This document shows positions 60,394 through 64,000 of a stretch of DNA of 64,000 bases, piece by piece (the first letter of the stretch is position 1; the number at the start of each line of letters is the position of its first letter). Position numbers and translations under genes: made by a program. The DNA is from Asterias amurensis (taxonomy: Eukaryota > Echinodermata > Asteroidea > Forcipulatida > Asteriidae), in contig NC_092648.1 in NCBI RefSeq assembly GCF_032118995.1, positions 18,194,450-18,258,449 on the forward strand. The letters are read 5' to 3'. The notes beneath the pieces were generated by a model. It saw only the letters and a list, made by a program, of their open reading frames with translations, was not told where the DNA came from and did not search any database.

Positions 60394-63001
60394 CTTGACA
60401 ACAATTTCTTCACCAACGAGAGTAAGAAACCCCTACTTTCGCTGAAATAAACGACAACTTTACGGCTTATGTCGCCTCTTCCTCGTGTGACAAAAAAAAA
60501 GATGGCTCAACTTGGAAATTAGTTTGACGTATGAACTGGACTCCTACGCTTAGGAACTCACACCTTTACACATGTCCTTGAATGGAGTGACGCAAGGATC
60601 CTGACTATTCAAACCAGTCCGCTTCTAACCAAAAGAGGGCGCTATAACATATGACCGGTAGTACACAAAAGTAGGCATTATGTCAATATTTTATATCAAC
60701 TTCTTATGATTGATGTTTACGAATGAAAACCCTCCAAAATAAACAATTTGTAAGGTTCGAGTTCAAGCAAATTAAAGATGCTTGTTATATATTGCAGACT
60801 CGGAAAAAAAGTGACACAATCTCTCTTTCTTTATTCTGGAAATGACTTGGTTTTAATTATTTTTCTGCCATTGAAACTTCAATATTACAGCCCAATTCTT
60901 ACAGATATTGAGCAACAATGACACATCACTGCAATATTTTACCCTTTTAATTCCAATGTGAATGCCACTGAACTTTGGCAGTATTGCAATAGATGAAAGA
61001 TCCCTTGAATTTTGCATATATGACGTCGTCACAAGACCAAAATGATTGATCTTTGGAGCCTCCAAAATATCACTGAACCATCTAGTGGCTTTTCCCAAAA
61101 CCAATTTTCTGATTTGAAATTTGAAGTTAAAATGGTGATTATACTGGCACTGGCAGTCAAAACTTCATGTGTATTGCCAAAAATTTAAGTTTAGATCATA
61201 CCTCATTGCTGACCCAAACAATATCCAGAAGCATTACCCTCAAGTCAAAACCAGAAAAGTTTTTATAAATCAAACTTAAGAAATTATTTACGACATTAAT
61301 TATGGAAACTGAAGGGCAGCATATCAATTTGAAACAACCGTGAGGTCCGAGTTGGTTTTTCACAAGCTTGATTCAACGAGTATATATATTTTTCTCTTAC
61401 TGTTTTATTTCTAGGGTTGTTGTCTCCTTTTGTTTCAAGGGAACGATAAGCTTCATTCAGGAAAAATTCTTGCTTGCCAATGTTATTTTTGTTCAATGAT
61501 CACATACAAAATAATGAAAAAAAGACAAAGAAATCAGTCAGTTTACTGTTCTATGTAATTAGTATCAGTGGAAGTGTGCACAACCGTCTTGAATCACGCT
61601 CGCACTATGATTTTCTCGAAGTGGGAGGAAACAAACCTACCAAAATTTTACAAATAAACTGTTTTATAAAAAGGTTAACCATAGTTTAAGATGAGCTTAA
61701 AGGAACACGTTGCCTTGGATCGGTCGAGTTGGTCTTTGAAAATCGTTTTTAACCGTTTGTTATAAAATGCATATGATTAGAAAGATATTTTAAAAGTAGA
61801 ATATAATGATCCACACAAGTATCACTTGAAATTTCCTTTACCTCGTCGACAAACACGGTCGGCAATTTATGGGAGTCAAATTTTTGACTCCCATAAATGG
61901 CCGACCGTGTTAGTTCGCAAACTTAAAGGAAAACAACGCAATTTCGAGGCAAATTTGTGTGGATCATTGTATTCTACTTTTACAGCATCTTTCTAACCAT
62001 ATGCATTTTATAACAAGCCGTTACAAACGCTTTTCAAAGCACAACTCGACTGATCCAAGGCAACGTGTTCTTTAAAAAACTAAACTTAATCCAGAACGCG
62101 ATATTTAACGTCAATCTTCAACTTACAGACAGTAATAACTTAATTACCACAAGTACATAGAAAAACAAGTCCACTAAATACAATTTTGAAAATCCCTGAT
62201 TACAACTTCTGTAAATTGCTAGTACAGAAGGTTTATTAGTCTATTTCGACCCAGGATTGATTACAATTGGTTTGGTCCACGTTCTTAAAAAATGAGTAAA
62301 GGGCTTATCTAAATATTTATGTAGCTATAAAATATCTCTGCAAAGGGCTTTATTAGAAGTATAGTCTGATTTTTTCATGTACAAAGACCTGCGATGTAAC
62401 CATTCACAATGATAACTTCAGTGAAATGAAGAAAATGAAGCTCACACGAATTAAACAAACATTTGCTGAAGTTTTTCAAACATTTCCTATTTTGTTTGGA
62501 TAAATAAAGGGTATTAGGTCAGCTAATTACAAGCAGATGTTGACAAAATTTAGGTGTTTAAACATACATCAATAGTTTAAAAAACAGTGTATCTTAAGTG
62601 TTCACAGCCATGGCTTAGATAATGTGAAATATGTCGAGTCAGATCAACAGGGGTGTTACTAATTTTCTGGAAGCATTTACTCTTAAACTGTTTTTTTTTC
62701 AAAGAATGTTCCAAGAAAGGTTATTACTCTGACACAAACATACTCAGATTAGTACAGTTATATTTCACATTATTTAAGACATAATCTTGGTTGAGGCTAA
62801 AGAAGAATCTTAAAACTACCAAACACTTACAAAGATAAGAAAGAAAGTACATGTACATTTTATCATTAATAAGAAGGGGGAAAACAACACAATAACACCA
62901 CACACATTTAAACTTGTAAAAATACTCTATCAGTTTGGCAAGGCTAAGAAAATTGCCGAGGAATTATTATAAAGAGACGACTGCTCTCTGGGAGTTGCTG
63001 C
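60394..63001. other. Intergenic DNA between NXF1 and the histone H3 gene
   Basis: No gene is seen. It holds the NXF1 5' flank, one family 3 MITE (61697-62075) and, on the right, the 3' UTR of the histone H3 gene, whose end I cannot fix because several TTTATT (reverse AATAAA) words occur at 62230-62360. Confidence 0.6.
61697..62075. mobile_element. TTAA-flanked MITE, family 3
   Basis: TTAA, AGGAACACGTTGCC, central AACACGGTCGGC hairpin with GGGAGTCAAA/TTTGACTCCC, mirrored GGCAACGTGTTC, TTAA. Second copy of the element at 31575-31965. Confidence 0.9.
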
Positions 63002-63355
<354 letters not shown>

Positions 63356-64000
63356 TTATACACTTGACAGGTAAAGAGAAGCAACTGTGGATTATTTTGT
63401 CTTGCCCACAAGATGCATCCCGAGGACTCTGACAACTGAACTGTATCACATCTTAGATCTATGTACACTGAACCACATGTGTTTGATCCTTTACTGTGGG
63501 AATCAATCATCAACATGGAAATATAAAGCTATAGGCCTAGCAGTTGTAATTGTCTTAGGCCAACAGTTATTACAATGAAAATGTAATAAACGGGAAAATT
63601 ACACACCCAAAGTGTTTGTAACCATTTGTTCAACCATTGCAATAATTTCACTAGTGCAGGTGAAACATAATAAGCAATGGTCTGGGTTGATTCCGAAGTG
63701 TGTCTGACCTGTCCATACAACTGCATTTCCTTTACTTATTAAGCAACAGGTCAGGACAACACAGAATAAACACAGACACTTCATTGTTTAGGAATACAGG
63801 AAATCTGATCCAGAGGTAGTGTGTTTCCTGTGACCATGATTAAAATTGTTGTTTACAAGTGATTGTGTCCGAGTTGTGGACAGGTTAAAAGGTTAATTGA
63901 TTAACGGCCTGTGTTTACACACCTCAGACTTTATGTACAATGTGATACCGTTTAACTAAAATTTATTCATTTATTCATCAATTTATAAATGCACAACAGA

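Overview
The window looks like nuclear DNA of a deuterostome invertebrate, most likely an echinoderm and probably a starfish. It is AT-rich, its genes have many short exons, it is densely seeded with foldback MITEs and tRNA-headed SINEs, and it carries single-copy animal genes (fuzzy/FUZ, NXF1, a replacement histone H3) beside a cluster of secreted proteinase K-type proteases. The species guess is inference; the gene identities rest on protein features read from the sequence.

Layout. (1) 1-24 kb: three paralogous subtilisin-like (S8/proteinase K) genes, each with eight coding exons at the same positions and phases. Gene A (minus, 8727 to 2623) and gene B (plus, 10052 to 14949) are head to head; gene C (plus, 17538 to 22121) follows B in tandem. 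Each has a short promoter with a TATA box, an E-box and GATA motifs. A and B look functional. C has lost a splice donor, the polyA signal at the position used by B, and two cysteines. (2) 24.5-33 kb: fuzzy (FUZ), a ciliogenesis/planar polarity effector, on the minus strand in ten exons, 423 codons. (3) 33.3-36.9 kb: an intron-bearing integrase-derived gene (GIN/Ginger type) on the plus strand, only about 310 bp from the FUZ start and divergent from it. (4) 36.9-44 kb: no convincing gene, but many interspersed repeats. (5) 44-60.4 kb: NXF1, the bulk mRNA export receptor, minus strand, 20 coding exons, 716 codons, with an unusually long RGG-rich N-terminus. (6) 62.9-64 kb: the last coding exon of an intron-containing histone H3 (H3.3 type), running off the right edge.

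Repeats. Several palindromic MITE families share TTAA target sites and AGG/AGC-type termini. Paralogue comparison gives empty sites for some insertions in the protease genes. NXF1 intron 1 holds a nested structure: a 660-bp foldback element with an 8-bp target duplication, itself invaded by a 1-kb internally deleted Tc1/mariner-like element. FUZ and NXF1 introns each contain a duplicated piece of an adjoining exon. No new molecular system (CRISPR-like, defence island or similar) was seen. The most interesting signals are the decay of protease C, the shared promoter grammar of the proteases, the FUZ/integrase-gene bidirectional arrangement, the duplicated exon in FUZ, and the TTAA MITE clan.
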